Shown piece after piece: positions 21,467-30,553 of a stretch of 64,000 bases of DNA. Both the position numbers and the translations under genes were made by a program. The DNA is taken from positions 248,001 to 312,000 of the forward strand of contig JAEWRI010000023.1 in the NCBI GenBank assembly GCA_023460085.1, given 5' to 3'. Below the pieces are notes generated by a model. That model was not told the DNA's origin, made no database searches, and saw nothing but the letters and a program-made list of their open reading frames with translations. This DNA comes from Bacillota bacterium (GTDB lineage: Bacteria; Bacillota; Clostridia; Christensenellales; SZUA-584). Position 1 is the stretch's first letter. Each line of letters opens with the position of its first letter.

Positions 21467-22579
21467 ATGAAATTCGTTGTGAAAAAGCACGAGGTGGGGC
21501 TGCTGTACAGGAACGGCAGCTATGTGAAGGCCGTGACGGAAGGTATCCACCGCTATTACGGGCTGGCGCGCTACGGCATGCTGCGCGTGGACATGCGCGG
21601 CAAGTTCCCGTCCGGAAGTGCGGATATGGCGCTGTACCGCCACGACGCGGCGCTCATGGAGCAGCTGCACGTCGTCCATGTGCGCGACGGCGAGCTGGCG
21701 CTGCACTACGCGGACGGCAACTTTGCGGATATACTGACGCCGGGCATCCACGCCTACTTCAAGGCGCTCGTGGAGCATACGTTCCGCGTGGTGGATACCG
21801 CCCAGCCTGCGCCGCCGGACGATATCGACAGGGCGGTGTTCGCGAAGCCCTACTTCAAAAACGAGGGCGCGGCATACGTCTCCGCTTTCACGGTGCCCGC
21901 GGGCAGCGTGGGCGTGCTGCTGCTGGACGGCGAATACGCGGGGAAGCTTGCGGCGGGGGTGCATTACTTCTGGAAGGGCCGCCGCGCCGTGGAAGTGCGT
22001 CCGGTGGATATGCGCGCCCGTGCGCTTGAGGTCTCCGGGCAGGAGCTGCTCTCCCAGGACAAGGTGACGCTGCGCATGAACTTTGTATGCCAGTACCGCG
22101 TCACCGACGCCGTGCGGTTGGTTACGGAATTCGAGCACCACCAGGAGCAGCTCTACACGGTGCTGCAGCTGGCGCTGCGCGAGTACGTTTCTACGCGCAA
22201 GCTGGATGAGCTGCTGGCCGAGAAGCACGAGATCGGCAGAATCATACTCGAAACGCTGCGCGGGCAGCAAAGCGAGTTCTGCGCGGAATTTTTAAGCGCG
22301 GGCGTGAAGGACATCATACTGCCGGGCGACGTGCGCGACATACTGAACACGGTACTCGTCGCGGAAAAGCAGGCGCTGGCCAACGTGATCACGCGGCGCG
22401 AGGAAACCGCGTCCACGCGCAGCCTGCTCAACACGGCAAAGCTGATGGAAGAGAACCAAACGCTCTACCGGCTCAAGGAGCTGGAGTACCTGGAGCGCAT
22501 CTGCGACAAGGTGGGAAACATCTCGCTGTCTTCCGGCTCGGGCATCGTGGAGCAGCTGGGCGTATTGCTTGGGAAATAA
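21467..22579 (+). CDS. Slipin/SPFH-domain protein
   Basis: 370 residues. The SPFH (band 7) domain spans about 130-300: FTVPAGSVGVLLLDGEYAGKL, RPVDMRARALEVSGQELLSQDKVTLRMNF and YRVTDAVRLVTEFEH are typical of slipins (stomatin/YbbK type), followed by an Ala/Glu-rich helix (ILNTVLVAEKQALANVITRREE). The N-terminal 120 residues form a second, poorly conserved SPFH-like half, and no clear N-terminal membrane anchor is present. Members assemble at membranes and recruit other proteins. AAGGGGGAAAG precedes the ATG; the gene stands alone. Confidence 0.82.
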   Translation: MKFVVKKHEVGLLYRNGSYVKAVTEGIHRYYGLARYGMLRVDMRGKFPSGSADMALYRHDAALMEQLHVVHVRDGELALHYADGNFADILTPGIHAYFKALVEHTFRVVDTAQPAPPDDIDRAVFAKPYFKNEGAAYVSAFTVPAGSVGVLLLDGEYAGKLAAGVHYFWKGRRAVEVRPVDMRARALEVSGQELLSQDKVTLRMNFVCQYRVTDAVRLVTEFEHHQEQLYTVLQLALREYVSTRKLDELLAEKHEIGRIILETLRGQQSEFCAEFLSAGVKDIILPGDVRDILNTVLVAEKQALANVITRREETASTRSLLNTAKLMEENQTLYRLKELEYLERICDKVGNISLSSGSGIVEQLGVLLGK

Positions 22580-22582
22580 CGT

Positions 22583-22812
22583 AAGGCCGGGGAGAGAGTT
22601 CTTGCCGGCTTTCAGGCTGCTGACGAAGGGATCTCTTGGAGGCTCTGCCTCCAAACCACCGCTTAAGGGATACATCCCTTAAGAATCCCATCAGGTTTAC
22701 CCACGTGTCTTTTCCTTCTTTTCTTCAAGAAAAGAAGCAGGTGCGCGAGGGCAGCGCCCTCGCGAAAGGGTTGTCATCATGCAAAAGGCCGGGGAGAGAG
22801 TTCTTTCCGGCC
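22583..22812. repeat. Hairpin-chain intergenic repeat
   Basis: About 230 bases flanked by two near-identical 28-base copies (22583-22610 and 22785-22812), which begin AAGGCCGGGGAGAGAGTTCT and each fold as CCGG-type hairpins. Between them come GGAGGC-TCT-GCCTCC, TTAAGGGAT-ACA-ATCCCTTAA-type, CTTTTCTT/AAGAAAAG and GCGAGGGC-AGC-GCCCTCGC hairpins. No ORF. I recall similar hairpin strings between genes in many Clostridia; it looks like a dispersed repeat (MITE- or REP-like) and the last copy could act as a weak terminator. Confidence 0.65.
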
Positions 22813-22851
22813 TTTGCGTAAGCGCTCTTTTCATTTTCGGAATATATCAAG

Positions 22852-23829
22852 CTATTCCCCGGACCGCATCAGCTCCAGCTGCCCTCGGACGCGCGCGACG
22901 AACTTCTCTCTGAAATCGGGAGGCCCCAGAACGCGGACGGCCGGGCCGTAGGAAAGCAGGACAATCAGCAGCTCCTGCACATCGTCGTCCATGCAGAAGA
23001 TTTGCATCGTGCACTTCCCCGTTTCCTCATCGAATGCCGTAACGCGGCGGTAATTGGAAAGCCCGATGAAGATGCGCTCGAAGCCGTTGCGGAAATCGGA
23101 GATCTCCGCGACGATGGGCTCCCCCGGCATCTTGCGCGCGACGAATGCCTCAACATCGATGTCGGGCGCGGCGCCTTCCGCGTTCACCTGGCTCATGCGG
23201 GCCGCGTTGATTTTGACATAGCGCAGCGGACTGCCCTGGTGCAGACTGACGCCGCACAGCCGGAACTTGCCGCCCTGTACGTCGTATTCCAGCCGCCATG
23301 GCGCGACGAGCAGCGTGCGACGGTATCCGCGCGAGGAATTGAACACCACGCGCACAGTCCGCCCGTCCCGCAGTGCGCCAAGCAGCGCCGCAAAGCGCGC
23401 GCGATAGCCCGCGTCCGCAAACTCGTCGCCGTCGGCGGCGGTATCCGTCAGCAGAATATCCTCTGGGCGAAACAGCGGCGGCACATCCTCCAGCGCGGCG
23501 CGCAGCGCGCCCAGCTCCTTGTCGTCCAGAAACAACGCGATGCGCGGATCGTCCAGCATCGCACGGAGGAACCGGCGCTGATTCGCCGTCTGCGGCGGCG
23601 CCGGCGGATGCTTCAGGCAGGACGCGTACCCGCCCTGCGCGGCGCGCAGCAGATTGTACCCCGTACCGTCGTGAGACAGCGCATCGGGCGTAAAATACAA
23701 TGCGCTTTCCGCAAAGCCGCGCGCGGCGACGATCTCCGCCACGTCACGCGCAGAAACCGGTGCGCAGGAAGCCCGCTCCAGTATGCGCCGCATCATGTCG
23801 TAATACGCGCCGTAAACCTCGTTAAACAT
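22852..23829 (-). CDS. WYL-domain regulator, short member of a pair
   Basis: 325 residues with a WYL ligand-sensing domain in the middle (RTVRVVFNSSRGYRRTLLVAPWRLEYDVQGG, FRLCGVSL) and the WCX-like C-terminus (MQIFCMDDDVQELLIVLLSYG, PPDFREKFVARVRGQLELM). The N-terminal third has no obvious winged helix. It overlaps the upstream WYL gene by eight bases, so they are probably made together and may act as a heteromer. WYL proteins often regulate defence or stress genes, though no defence genes are adjacent. Confidence 0.8.
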   Translation of the reverse strand: MFNEVYGAYYDMMRRILERASCAPVSARDVAEIVAARGFAESALYFTPDALSHDGTGYNLLRAAQGGYASCLKHPPAPPQTANQRRFLRAMLDDPRIALFLDDKELGALRAALEDVPPLFRPEDILLTDTAADGDEFADAGYRARFAALLGALRDGRTVRVVFNSSRGYRRTLLVAPWRLEYDVQGGKFRLCGVSLHQGSPLRYVKINAARMSQVNAEGAAPDIDVEAFVARKMPGEPIVAEISDFRNGFERIFIGLSNYRRVTAFDEETGKCTMQIFCMDDDVQELLIVLLSYGPAVRVLGPPDFREKFVARVRGQLELMRSGE

Positions 23830-25060
23830 CCGAATCCTCCGCGTACAGCTGCGCCATCGCTTCGATGTCGCGCTTGAACTGCGCGATGACCGCTGCTTCC
23901 GTACCCTCTATGGAAACGATACGCCCGATGAACGTGCGCAGCCACGGCATCATCTCCCACGTATCGGTCACCTCGATGGCGTACTCGTAGGTATCCTCCG
24001 CGATGCGCGCCAGCATGCCGTGTCTTCCCTCGCGGCGCAGCCGCTCCAGCACATACGCTTCCTCGCGCTCGTCGACGCGCAGCACCATGCGCACGGTTTT
24101 CAGCTGCTGCTGCCGGTGCACCAGCGAAAAGCTGCCCTCGCGCAGCCGCAGGTACTCTGCGCGGATTTCCCCCGCACCCTTTGCGGCATCCCCTGCTTCA
24201 ATCTCGCGGATGAAATCCAGACGCATCGTGCCATAGCGGCGGCGGCGCATCGAGAAATGCGCGAGGTAGCGCCTGCCGGTGCGCGTATTGGCGATGATGA
24301 ACAGCGGTACGACGGCCTGCTTCACCGGATTGCGCCCCATGCGGGATTGAATCACGGTGACGCTGCGCCCCTGCGCGATGGCGTCCAGCAGCCGCAGCGC
24401 AACATCATCGTCCAGCGTCTGCGCGAAGAAGGCCTGCCGGTACATGAACCGCGCGGGCATGTCCCGCGCAAGGCCGGACGCGAGAAACCCACCCGGCAGC
24501 ACGTTCTGAAAGAACAAAAGGGCGTCCGCCAGCGCGGCGGAGTGCGGCACGGAAGCGCTTGACAGGCTGTAGCATACCGCCTTACCGCGCCTTTCGGCAG
24601 TCAGAAGCCCCAGCGCGGCGTACTCCGACAGCTTGTTGCGCACCGTCATGGCGTCCACCGACACCCCCTCCGGCAGCGCGCAGAGGTAGTCGCGCGATAC
24701 CGCCTCGACGATATCGGGCGCGGAGAGACACGCGTCCCGCAGTATATCCAGCAGCACGAAGTGCAAAAACATGTCGTTGCGCGTGAAGGATTTGGTTTCC
24801 CAGACGGTGAACAGCGGATTGACGGATTTGCCCGCGGTGTCCGAAGTGATGGAGATGGTTTTTCCGCGCCCGTCACGATTCTCCGCGATGTAGTCCTTCA
24901 GGTAGCTTGAGATGCGCCGTCGCTCGTTGTCGTAGCTGCGCGCGGAAACCTCGCCGTAGTCGCCGCGCCCGCGGTACCCGAACACGAAGAAATCCCGCAC
25001 GAAGTCGCGGATCTTATCAAAGTTTTTAATCAGCTCAGAATATCCGGGCAAAGCGCTCAC
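23822..25060 (-). CDS. WYL-domain regulator, long member of a pair
   Basis: 412 residues. N-terminal helix LIKNFDKIRDFVRDFFVFG, DNERRRISSYLKDYI with a winged-helix segment, an internal part DAMTVRNKLSEYAALGLLTAE, then a WYL-like domain (PVKQAVVPLFIIANTRTGRRYLAHF) and a WCX-type end (MVLRVDEREEAYVLERLRREGR). The GTG at 25060 follows a TATAAT (25069-25074, minus strand) by only eight bases and no Shine-Dalgarno is seen, so the mRNA may be leaderless. Target genes are not evident. Confidence 0.8.
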   Translation of the reverse strand: MSALPGYSELIKNFDKIRDFVRDFFVFGYRGRGDYGEVSARSYDNERRRISSYLKDYIAENRDGRGKTISITSDTAGKSVNPLFTVWETKSFTRNDMFLHFVLLDILRDACLSAPDIVEAVSRDYLCALPEGVSVDAMTVRNKLSEYAALGLLTAERRGKAVCYSLSSASVPHSAALADALLFFQNVLPGGFLASGLARDMPARFMYRQAFFAQTLDDDVALRLLDAIAQGRSVTVIQSRMGRNPVKQAVVPLFIIANTRTGRRYLAHFSMRRRRYGTMRLDFIREIEAGDAAKGAGEIRAEYLRLREGSFSLVHRQQQLKTVRMVLRVDEREEAYVLERLRREGRHGMLARIAEDTYEYAIEVTDTWEMMPWLRTFIGRIVSIEGTEAAVIAQFKRDIEAMAQLYAEDSDV

Positions 25061-25068
25061 CCCGCACC

Positions 25069-25074
25069 ATTATA
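25069..25074 (-). promoter_or_regulatory. -10 element for the WYL operon
   Basis: Perfect TATAAT on the minus strand, eight bases before the GTG start; no good -35 at 16-18 bases. Position implies a leaderless or near-leaderless transcript. Confidence 0.4.
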
Positions 25075-25206
25075 CTACACCACAGTCGATTGCCGCAGCC
25101 CTTTTCCCGGGGAATATACGAAAGCGAACACGGACATACAGCAGTCCCATTTTTAGGATACCCCGTTGTGTATTGTATAGACAAACGATGACAGGAGGAC
25201 ATCCCC

Positions 25207-25782
25207 ATGTATGTATTCAGCCGAAAAGCCCGCGTTTACCACCACGAAGGCTGCCGCCACGCGCGGCGTATACTGCCTGAAAACCGTCTCGAGCTTGCCT
25301 CCGAAGCCGCGGCGATGGATAAAGCATTAGTGATGTGCCGGTGCTGCGGGGCCATACACCGGAATTGCCGCGACGTGCTTTCGCAGCTGCAAAGCTTTTG
25401 CGAGAACAACCGCGTGCGCTGCGAGGTGTCCGACCGCGCGGTATGGCTGAAAACCTCCCGCTGCTGGTGGAAGCTCATGCTGCGCAGAAGCGGCGGCTTC
25501 CTGCTGTTCCATGAGAATACGGAAGGCATCGGCTATGCTCGGGACGTCACCCCCTTCTGGCGGCGGGAATACCATGTGCAGAACTACTCGTGCGGCAGCC
25601 TTATGAAATACGCGCAGTATACCGTGCAGCACGACAAATGGCGCAATGGTGTGGAAAACCCTCACACTAAAAAGCAGAAGGCTGACGCGCGCCGGGAGGC
25701 CGCGCGCAAAAGAAGCGGGCAGATATCGCGCGTCCTTGCGCTTATAGACACCGTGGCCGCCTCCGTACGCACCGCCAATTAG
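25207..25782 (+). CDS. Cys-rich protein with Ada-like metal-binding motif
   Basis: 191 residues. The N-terminus VYHHEGCRHARRI followed 30 residues later by MCRCCG has the spacing of the Ada-type zinc site (YHxxxCxxxxRI ... CxxC) found in Ada and in some nuclease-linked proteins. More Cys follow (HRNCRDVL, SFCENNRVRCEV). The middle is a beta-rich part (FLLFHENTEGIGYARDVTPFWRREYHVQ) and the end is basic and helical. The whole-protein function is unknown; DNA or RNA binding is plausible. ACAGGAGG lies upstream of the ATG. Confidence 0.65.
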   Translation: MYVFSRKARVYHHEGCRHARRILPENRLELASEAAAMDKALVMCRCCGAIHRNCRDVLSQLQSFCENNRVRCEVSDRAVWLKTSRCWWKLMLRRSGGFLLFHENTEGIGYARDVTPFWRREYHVQNYSCGSLMKYAQYTVQHDKWRNGVENPHTKKQKADARREAARKRSGQISRVLALIDTVAASVRTAN

Positions 25783-26096
25783 GGCTGTATGCGCAGGGCT
25801 TGACTCTGCGCAAAGGCTATTTCCGGCCCGCGTCCCGACAGTAATGCTTCTCTGCCAGCGGCATTTTTCTGTATACCCGCCATGCCGCCGGCTCGTAATA
25901 TGCAGTTCATAAGTTCATGCCTCATATGCACGCCATTGCACCTTGCTGATGCCCGGAACCCATGCTTCAGAGCAAAATCTTCCTTTGGTTTCTCTCAGTT
26001 TATCGTACCGGGCCAGCCCAGCCATAATACCCTTGTCGCACAGTCGGGCGGCATGTGGTATACTGTTTTTGGCTTTTATATGAAATCGGAGGGGCC
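25783..26096 (+). promoter_or_regulatory. Intergenic region with bceR-like promoter
   Basis: A hairpin GCGCAG-N9-CTGCGC just after the upstream stop may terminate transcription. Near the far end an extended -10, TGGTATACT with TATACT at 26059-26064, lies about 33 bases before the response regulator start. No gene is supported between them. Confidence 0.45.
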
Positions 26097-26768
26097 ATGT
26101 ACAGGATATTGATCGTGGAAGACGACCCGGTAATCGCTTCCGAGATTCGGCACAGCCTGCAGCGCTGGGGCTTTGAAGCCATCTCCGCGGACGATTTTTC
26201 GGATATCCTCGGCGCGTTTGAGGCCGCCGCTCCGCAGCTGGTGCTGATGGACATTTCACTGCCGTTTTTCAATGGCTTTTACTGGTGCGGCGAGATCCGC
26301 AGACGCTCCAAGGTGCCTGTTATCTTCCTGTCCTCCCGTTCGGACAACATGGACGTGGTGATGGCCGTCAGCATGGGCGGCGACGATTATATCACCAAGC
26401 CGGTATCCATGGAGGTGCTGACCGCCAAGATACAGGCCATGCTGCGGCGCGCGTACGATTATGAAACGCCGAGTATGCTGACCCTGCGCGGCGCAGTGTT
26501 GGACGCGGGTGCGCTGTGTCTGATACGGGACGGCGTCAAAGCGGAGCTGACGCGCAACGAGGCGCGCATATTGCAGCAGCTTCTCTCCCGGAAAGGCAGC
26601 ATCGTCAGCCGGGAGGAACTGATGCTGGCGCTTTGGGACAGCGACGAATTTGTGGACGACAACACGCTGACCGTAAACGTGAACCGGCTGCGCAAAACGC
26701 TGGACGACGCGGGACTTCATGACTGCATCGTCACGCACAAAGGACAAGGGTACGCCATTCATGACTAA
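26097..26768 (+). CDS. Response regulator, OmpR family, BceR-like
   Basis: 223 residues: receiver domain with MYRILIVEDDPVIA, phospho-acceptor Asp in LVLMDISLPFFNG, Lys in DDYITKPVS, then a winged-helix DNA-binding domain ending VNVNRLRKTLDDAGL..VTHKGQGYAI. ATG 26097 follows CGGAGGGG. Overlaps the kinase gene by eight bases. With the intramembrane-sensing kinase and the following ABC genes it matches the Bce-type antimicrobial-peptide resistance modules. Confidence 0.92.
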   Translation: MYRILIVEDDPVIASEIRHSLQRWGFEAISADDFSDILGAFEAAAPQLVLMDISLPFFNGFYWCGEIRRRSKVPVIFLSSRSDNMDVVMAVSMGGDDYITKPVSMEVLTAKIQAMLRRAYDYETPSMLTLRGAVLDAGALCLIRDGVKAELTRNEARILQQLLSRKGSIVSREELMLALWDSDEFVDDNTLTVNVNRLRKTLDDAGLHDCIVTHKGQGYAIHD

Positions 26769-27750
26769 GCTGCTGTCCTATCTCAAATACCGCCTGCCGC
26801 TGGTCATATTCTACGCGATCACCGTCGTGCTGACGCTCACCGTACAGTACCTTGCGAATCAGGAGATGTCCTACGCGCGCTATACGGTGCTGCTGCTGAC
26901 CTTCTTCTGGCTGCTTATTCTGTTCATCGACGGTTCGCGGTACATGCGGCGCCGGAATGCGCTGAAAGCGCTGGGCGCGGAGCTTTATCATGCCTCCCGG
27001 GAACTGCCCGCGCCGGGCAACGCGCTGGAGGCCGACTATGTTTCCCTGCTGGGCGACCTCGGGCACGCCTACGATGTGCTTAAAAGGCGGGAGGAAACCG
27101 CGCAGCGCGACTCGCTGGACTACTATACCCTTTGGGTACACCAGATCAAAACGCCCATTGCGGCGCTGGGGCTGGTGCTGTCCCAGATGGAAGGCGAGGC
27201 CGCGGGCGTCATCCGGCAGGAGCTGTTTAAGATTGAACGCTATGCCGACCTTGCGCTGCGCTACGTGAAGCTGTCCGACATCTCCTCGGACCTCGTCCTC
27301 GAACCCTGCGATTTGAATGCCGTGGTGCGCGAGAGCGTAAAGAAGTTCGGCGTGCTGTTCGTCTATCAGAAGCTGTCCGTCGACATCGCGCCTTTCAGCG
27401 CACAGGCCATCAGCGACCGGCGGTGGCTGGGCTTCATTCTGGAGCAGGTGCTCTCCAACGCCATTAAATACACGCCCGCGGGCGGCATCCGCGTCACCAT
27501 GCAATCCGGTGCGCTGGTGATAGAAGACAGCGGCATCGGCATCCGGCCGGAGGATCTGCCGCGCATCTTCCTGAAGGGCTACACGGGCTATAACGGCCGG
27601 GTGGACGAGCGCGCCTCGGGCATCGGGCTGTATCTGGCGAAGAAAGCAGCGGACGCACTGCGCATCTCCATACGCGTGGAGTCGCAGGTGGGCGCGGGCA
27701 CAAAGGTGATGCTGCATTTTCCTCATGCGGATACGGATATTTTCAGGTGA
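26761..27750 (+). CDS. Intramembrane-sensing histidine kinase, BceS-like
   Basis: 329 residues. Two membrane helices near the N-terminus (LPLVIFYAITVVLTLTVQYLA and YTVLLLTFFWLLILFI) with almost no extracellular loop, the hallmark of BceS-like kinases that read the state of their ABC partner. The phosphorylated His is in DYYTLWVHQIKTPIAAL; ATP-binding boxes are NAIKYTPAGG, IEDSGIGI and ASGIGLYLAKK. Coupled to the response regulator by overlap. Confidence 0.92.
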   Translation: MTKLLSYLKYRLPLVIFYAITVVLTLTVQYLANQEMSYARYTVLLLTFFWLLILFIDGSRYMRRRNALKALGAELYHASRELPAPGNALEADYVSLLGDLGHAYDVLKRREETAQRDSLDYYTLWVHQIKTPIAALGLVLSQMEGEAAGVIRQELFKIERYADLALRYVKLSDISSDLVLEPCDLNAVVRESVKKFGVLFVYQKLSVDIAPFSAQAISDRRWLGFILEQVLSNAIKYTPAGGIRVTMQSGALVIEDSGIGIRPEDLPRIFLKGYTGYNGRVDERASGIGLYLAKKAADALRISIRVESQVGAGTKVMLHFPHADTDIFR

Positions 27751-27784
27751 CAGAAATGTTCGTTACGGGCCGCAAAGTGTAAGC

Positions 27785-27810
27785 CGCCGCGATGGAAGCG
27801 GCGTTTTTTT
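27785..27810 (+). terminator. Intrinsic terminator between two-component and ABC genes
   Basis: CGCCGC-N7-GCGGCG followed by seven T. It separates constitutive sensing genes from the ABC genes they probably induce. Confidence 0.85.
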
Positions 27811-27848
27811 CTCGGTATGATATCCTTATACTAACTGGGAGGATGATC

Positions 27849-28616
27849 ATGGAGCTTTTAAAGGTAAGCAATGTCAAGAAAATTTATTATACGAAGCTGA
27901 GAATTCAGCAGTGCATGGCGCTGCAGCGCGTCAGCTTCGAGGTGGCGGACGGCGAGTTTTTGGCCATTATGGGGTCGTCGGGCAGCGGCAAAACCACGCT
28001 GCTCAACATCATCGCCTCGCTGGACAAACCGACTGAGGGCGACGTGTTCCTCGACGGAAAAAGCTTTTCGCAGATTCGCGACCGCGAGATGTCCGCGTTT
28101 CGCCGCAGGCACTTAGGGTTCGTGTTTCAGGATTTCAATCTGCTCGACACCTTCTCGCTGAAGGACAACATACTGCTGCCGTTGGTGCTTTCGCAAACGC
28201 CCATTGCCGAGATGGAGCGCCGCATCACGCCCATCGCGCAAATGCTGGGCATCGAGAAGCTGCTCTCCAAGTTCCCGTACGAGGTATCTGGCGGCGAAAA
28301 GCAGCGTACCGCCGTGGCGCGCGCCGTCATCACAGACCCGCGGCTGATTCTCGCCGACGAACCCACGGGCGCGCTGGACTCCAAAGCGTCCGCCAACCTG
28401 CTGGGCAACTTCCGTGCGCTCAATCAAAGCGGAAAGACCATACTGATGGTGACGCACAGCACGTTTGCCGCCAGCTACGCCTCGCGCGTGCTGTTCATCC
28501 GCGACGGGGAGATCTTCTCACAAATCTACCGGGGAAACGACGACAATCACGCGTTTTTCGAGCGCATCGTAGCCAACCTTTCGGTGCTGTCGGAAGGAGG
28601 CGCGGACATTGGCTAA
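27849..28616 (+). CDS. ABC transporter ATP-binding protein, BceA-like
   Basis: 255 residues with intact motifs: Walker A MGSSGSGKTTLLN, Q-loop FVFQDFNLLDTF, signature VSGGEKQRTAVARA, Walker B LILADEPTGALD and switch MVTHSTFAA. Belongs to the MacB/LolD/BceA branch that drives mechanotransmission or target protection rather than bulk export. ATG 27849 is six bases after GGGAGG; ATG 27843 overlaps that site. Confidence 0.93.
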   Translation: MELLKVSNVKKIYYTKLRIQQCMALQRVSFEVADGEFLAIMGSSGSGKTTLLNIIASLDKPTEGDVFLDGKSFSQIRDREMSAFRRRHLGFVFQDFNLLDTFSLKDNILLPLVLSQTPIAEMERRITPIAQMLGIEKLLSKFPYEVSGGEKQRTAVARAVITDPRLILADEPTGALDSKASANLLGNFRALNQSGKTILMVTHSTFAASYASRVLFIRDGEIFSQIYRGNDDNHAFFERIVANLSVLSEGGADIG

Positions 28617-30315
28617 GGCGTTTTACCTGCGGATGGCGTGGAGCAACATCTGGCGCAACCGCAGAACCTTTCTTCCGTATATGCTGACGACCGCCATCAT
28701 CAGCGGTGTATACCTGTTAATCGGCGGGCTGCTGTTCTCCAAGGGGCTGGCCAACGTGCCCACCGGACAGACTGCGACCGCGCTGTTCAGCGTCGGGCTG
28801 GTCGTTTTCTCCATCTTCGCGTTCTTCTTTATGATATACATCAACAACTTTATCGTGGGCAGGCGCAAGCGGGAGTTCGGGCTGTACGGCATACTCGGGC
28901 TGGAGAAGCGGCATGTGGGCCGCGTGCTGGTATGGGAGAACTTCATCACGCTGGGCCTTGGGGTAGCGGGCGGCGTGGTCGTCGCGCTGGTCTTCGGCAG
29001 GCTGCTTTTTATGATACTGCTCAAGATGATCCGCGCGGCGGCGGGCAGCGTATTCTCCATCTCGCCCTACGCGTACATCATTACGTTTGTGCTGTTTTTC
29101 GCGGTGTTCTTCTTCACCTCTCTGCTGAATCTGCGGCAGGTGCGGCTCTCCAGCCCCATCGCGCTGATGAGCAGCGAAAGAAGAGGCGAGAAGGACTCGA
29201 AGCTGATGATCCCGCTGACGGTAATCGGCGTGCTCTTTCTGCTGGCCGCGTATTACTTTGCATGGAATATCAGCTCTCCGGCTACGGCACTCGGCGTGTT
29301 CTTTCTGCTGGCCATACTGGTTATCCTCGCGACCAACATCCTGTTCACGTCCGGCAGCATCTCGGCGCTGCGGGCGCTGCGCGCCAATAAGAAGCTGTAT
29401 TACAAGCCGCGAAACTTTGTCACCATCGGCGGCATGTTCCAGCGCATGCGGCAGAACGCCAAGTCGCTCGCGACCATCTGCATACTTTCCACCATGCTGA
29501 TTGTCACGGTTTCAGGCACGCTGTCGCTGTATCTCGGGCAGGAGGAAATTCTCTCGTCCATGTACCCTTACGACGTAAGCGTATATACGGGCGAGGACGC
29601 GGACGAGCAGACAATCCGCGATTTCGAAAGTGCCGTGGTGGCGCTCGGCAGCGACTGTGCGGTCACCGTCAGCGCGGACAAATCCAAGCTTATCCACGAG
29701 GTCCCGGAATTTGGAGTCACACATAACAATTATGTCAGCCCAAACTCCAAGTGGGTGGATATACCCAATCTCATCTTCTTTGATGACGAGCTGCGTTTTG
29801 ACGCGGACGGCACGGAAGAAAACTGCGCGAAATTTATGACCGGACTTCAGGCGCTCTGTAACAACGCCTTCGAAAATCGCTATTCCATCAGCGACGTGTT
29901 CTCCGCGCGGCAGGAGGGCTACGGCATGTACGGAGGGCTGCTCTTCCTTGGCGTATTCTTCGGCATACTGTTCCTCGCGGTAACAGTGCTCATTATCTAC
30001 TTCAAGCAGGTGTCCGAAGGGTATGAGGACAAGGCGCAGTTCGCCATCCTCCAGCAGGTGGGCATGGACGACGCTCAGGTAAAAGCCACCATCAATACGC
30101 AGGTGCTCTGGGTGTTCTTTATCCCGCTCGGCATGACGGTGCTGCACATGGTGTTTGCCTCCAAAATCATGGCGCGTATGCTGCAAACCTTCATGCTCTA
30201 CGACTGGGGATTGGTGCTCATGTGCATCGGCGGAGTGTGCGTGGTGTTCGCTCTGCTGTACCTCATCGTATACCGGCTGACCGCGAGAGTATATTACCGG
30301 ATTGTACGCTGGTAA
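28609..30315 (+). CDS. ABC transporter permease, FtsX-type, BceB-like
   Basis: 568 residues, TTG start eight bases after AAGGAGG, overlapping the ATPase stop. It has an N-terminal amphipathic stretch (FYLRMAWSNIWRNRRTFLPYM), membrane helices arranged in FtsX units, and a large extracytosolic domain of about 150 residues (from LGQEEILSSMYPYDVSVYTGED to the FSARQEGYG region) between helices, as in BceB, where it binds peptide antibiotic-lipid complexes. C-terminal helices follow. Likely function: bacitracin- or lantibiotic-type resistance and sensing with the upstream kinase. Confidence 0.88.
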   Translation: MAKAFYLRMAWSNIWRNRRTFLPYMLTTAIISGVYLLIGGLLFSKGLANVPTGQTATALFSVGLVVFSIFAFFFMIYINNFIVGRRKREFGLYGILGLEKRHVGRVLVWENFITLGLGVAGGVVVALVFGRLLFMILLKMIRAAAGSVFSISPYAYIITFVLFFAVFFFTSLLNLRQVRLSSPIALMSSERRGEKDSKLMIPLTVIGVLFLLAAYYFAWNISSPATALGVFFLLAILVILATNILFTSGSISALRALRANKKLYYKPRNFVTIGGMFQRMRQNAKSLATICILSTMLIVTVSGTLSLYLGQEEILSSMYPYDVSVYTGEDADEQTIRDFESAVVALGSDCAVTVSADKSKLIHEVPEFGVTHNNYVSPNSKWVDIPNLIFFDDELRFDADGTEENCAKFMTGLQALCNNAFENRYSISDVFSARQEGYGMYGGLLFLGVFFGILFLAVTVLIIYFKQVSEGYEDKAQFAILQQVGMDDAQVKATINTQVLWVFFIPLGMTVLHMVFASKIMARMLQTFMLYDWGLVLMCIGGVCVVFALLYLIVYRLTARVYYRIVRW

Positions 30316-30342
30316 GGGATTCATAAGGGGAGACTTATTAAA

Positions 30343-30379
30343 CAGCGGAAGGCAGGCGCATGCGTCCTGCCTTCCGCTG
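30343..30379. terminator. Long perfect hairpin after the ABC operon
   Basis: CAGCGGAAGGCAGG pairs over 14 bp with CCTGCCTTCCGCTG around a 9-nt loop. There is no T run, so it may stabilise the 3' end or be factor-assisted rather than a classical terminator. Confidence 0.5.
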
Positions 30380-30484
30380 TATCCGCGTACTGCAGGCTCT
30401 CCATGACTTCTTACGCAGTCCAAGAGTAACGGAATCAGTCTGCGGTAAATATGAAATTTTAAGTTTTCATTTGAAAACGGGTAT

Positions 30485-30512
30485 TTGTTCCTTGATATTC
30501 ATCCGATATAAC
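30485..30512 (+). promoter_or_regulatory. Putative promoter of the EAL-HDOD gene
   Basis: TTGTTC (30485-30490), 16 bases, TATAAC (30507-30512); about 40 bases before the ATG, which has GAGGGGG upstream. Confidence 0.45.
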
Positions 30513-30553
30513 AATAAGCAGCATTGACAGAACAATAGAGGGGGTATTTTTCC

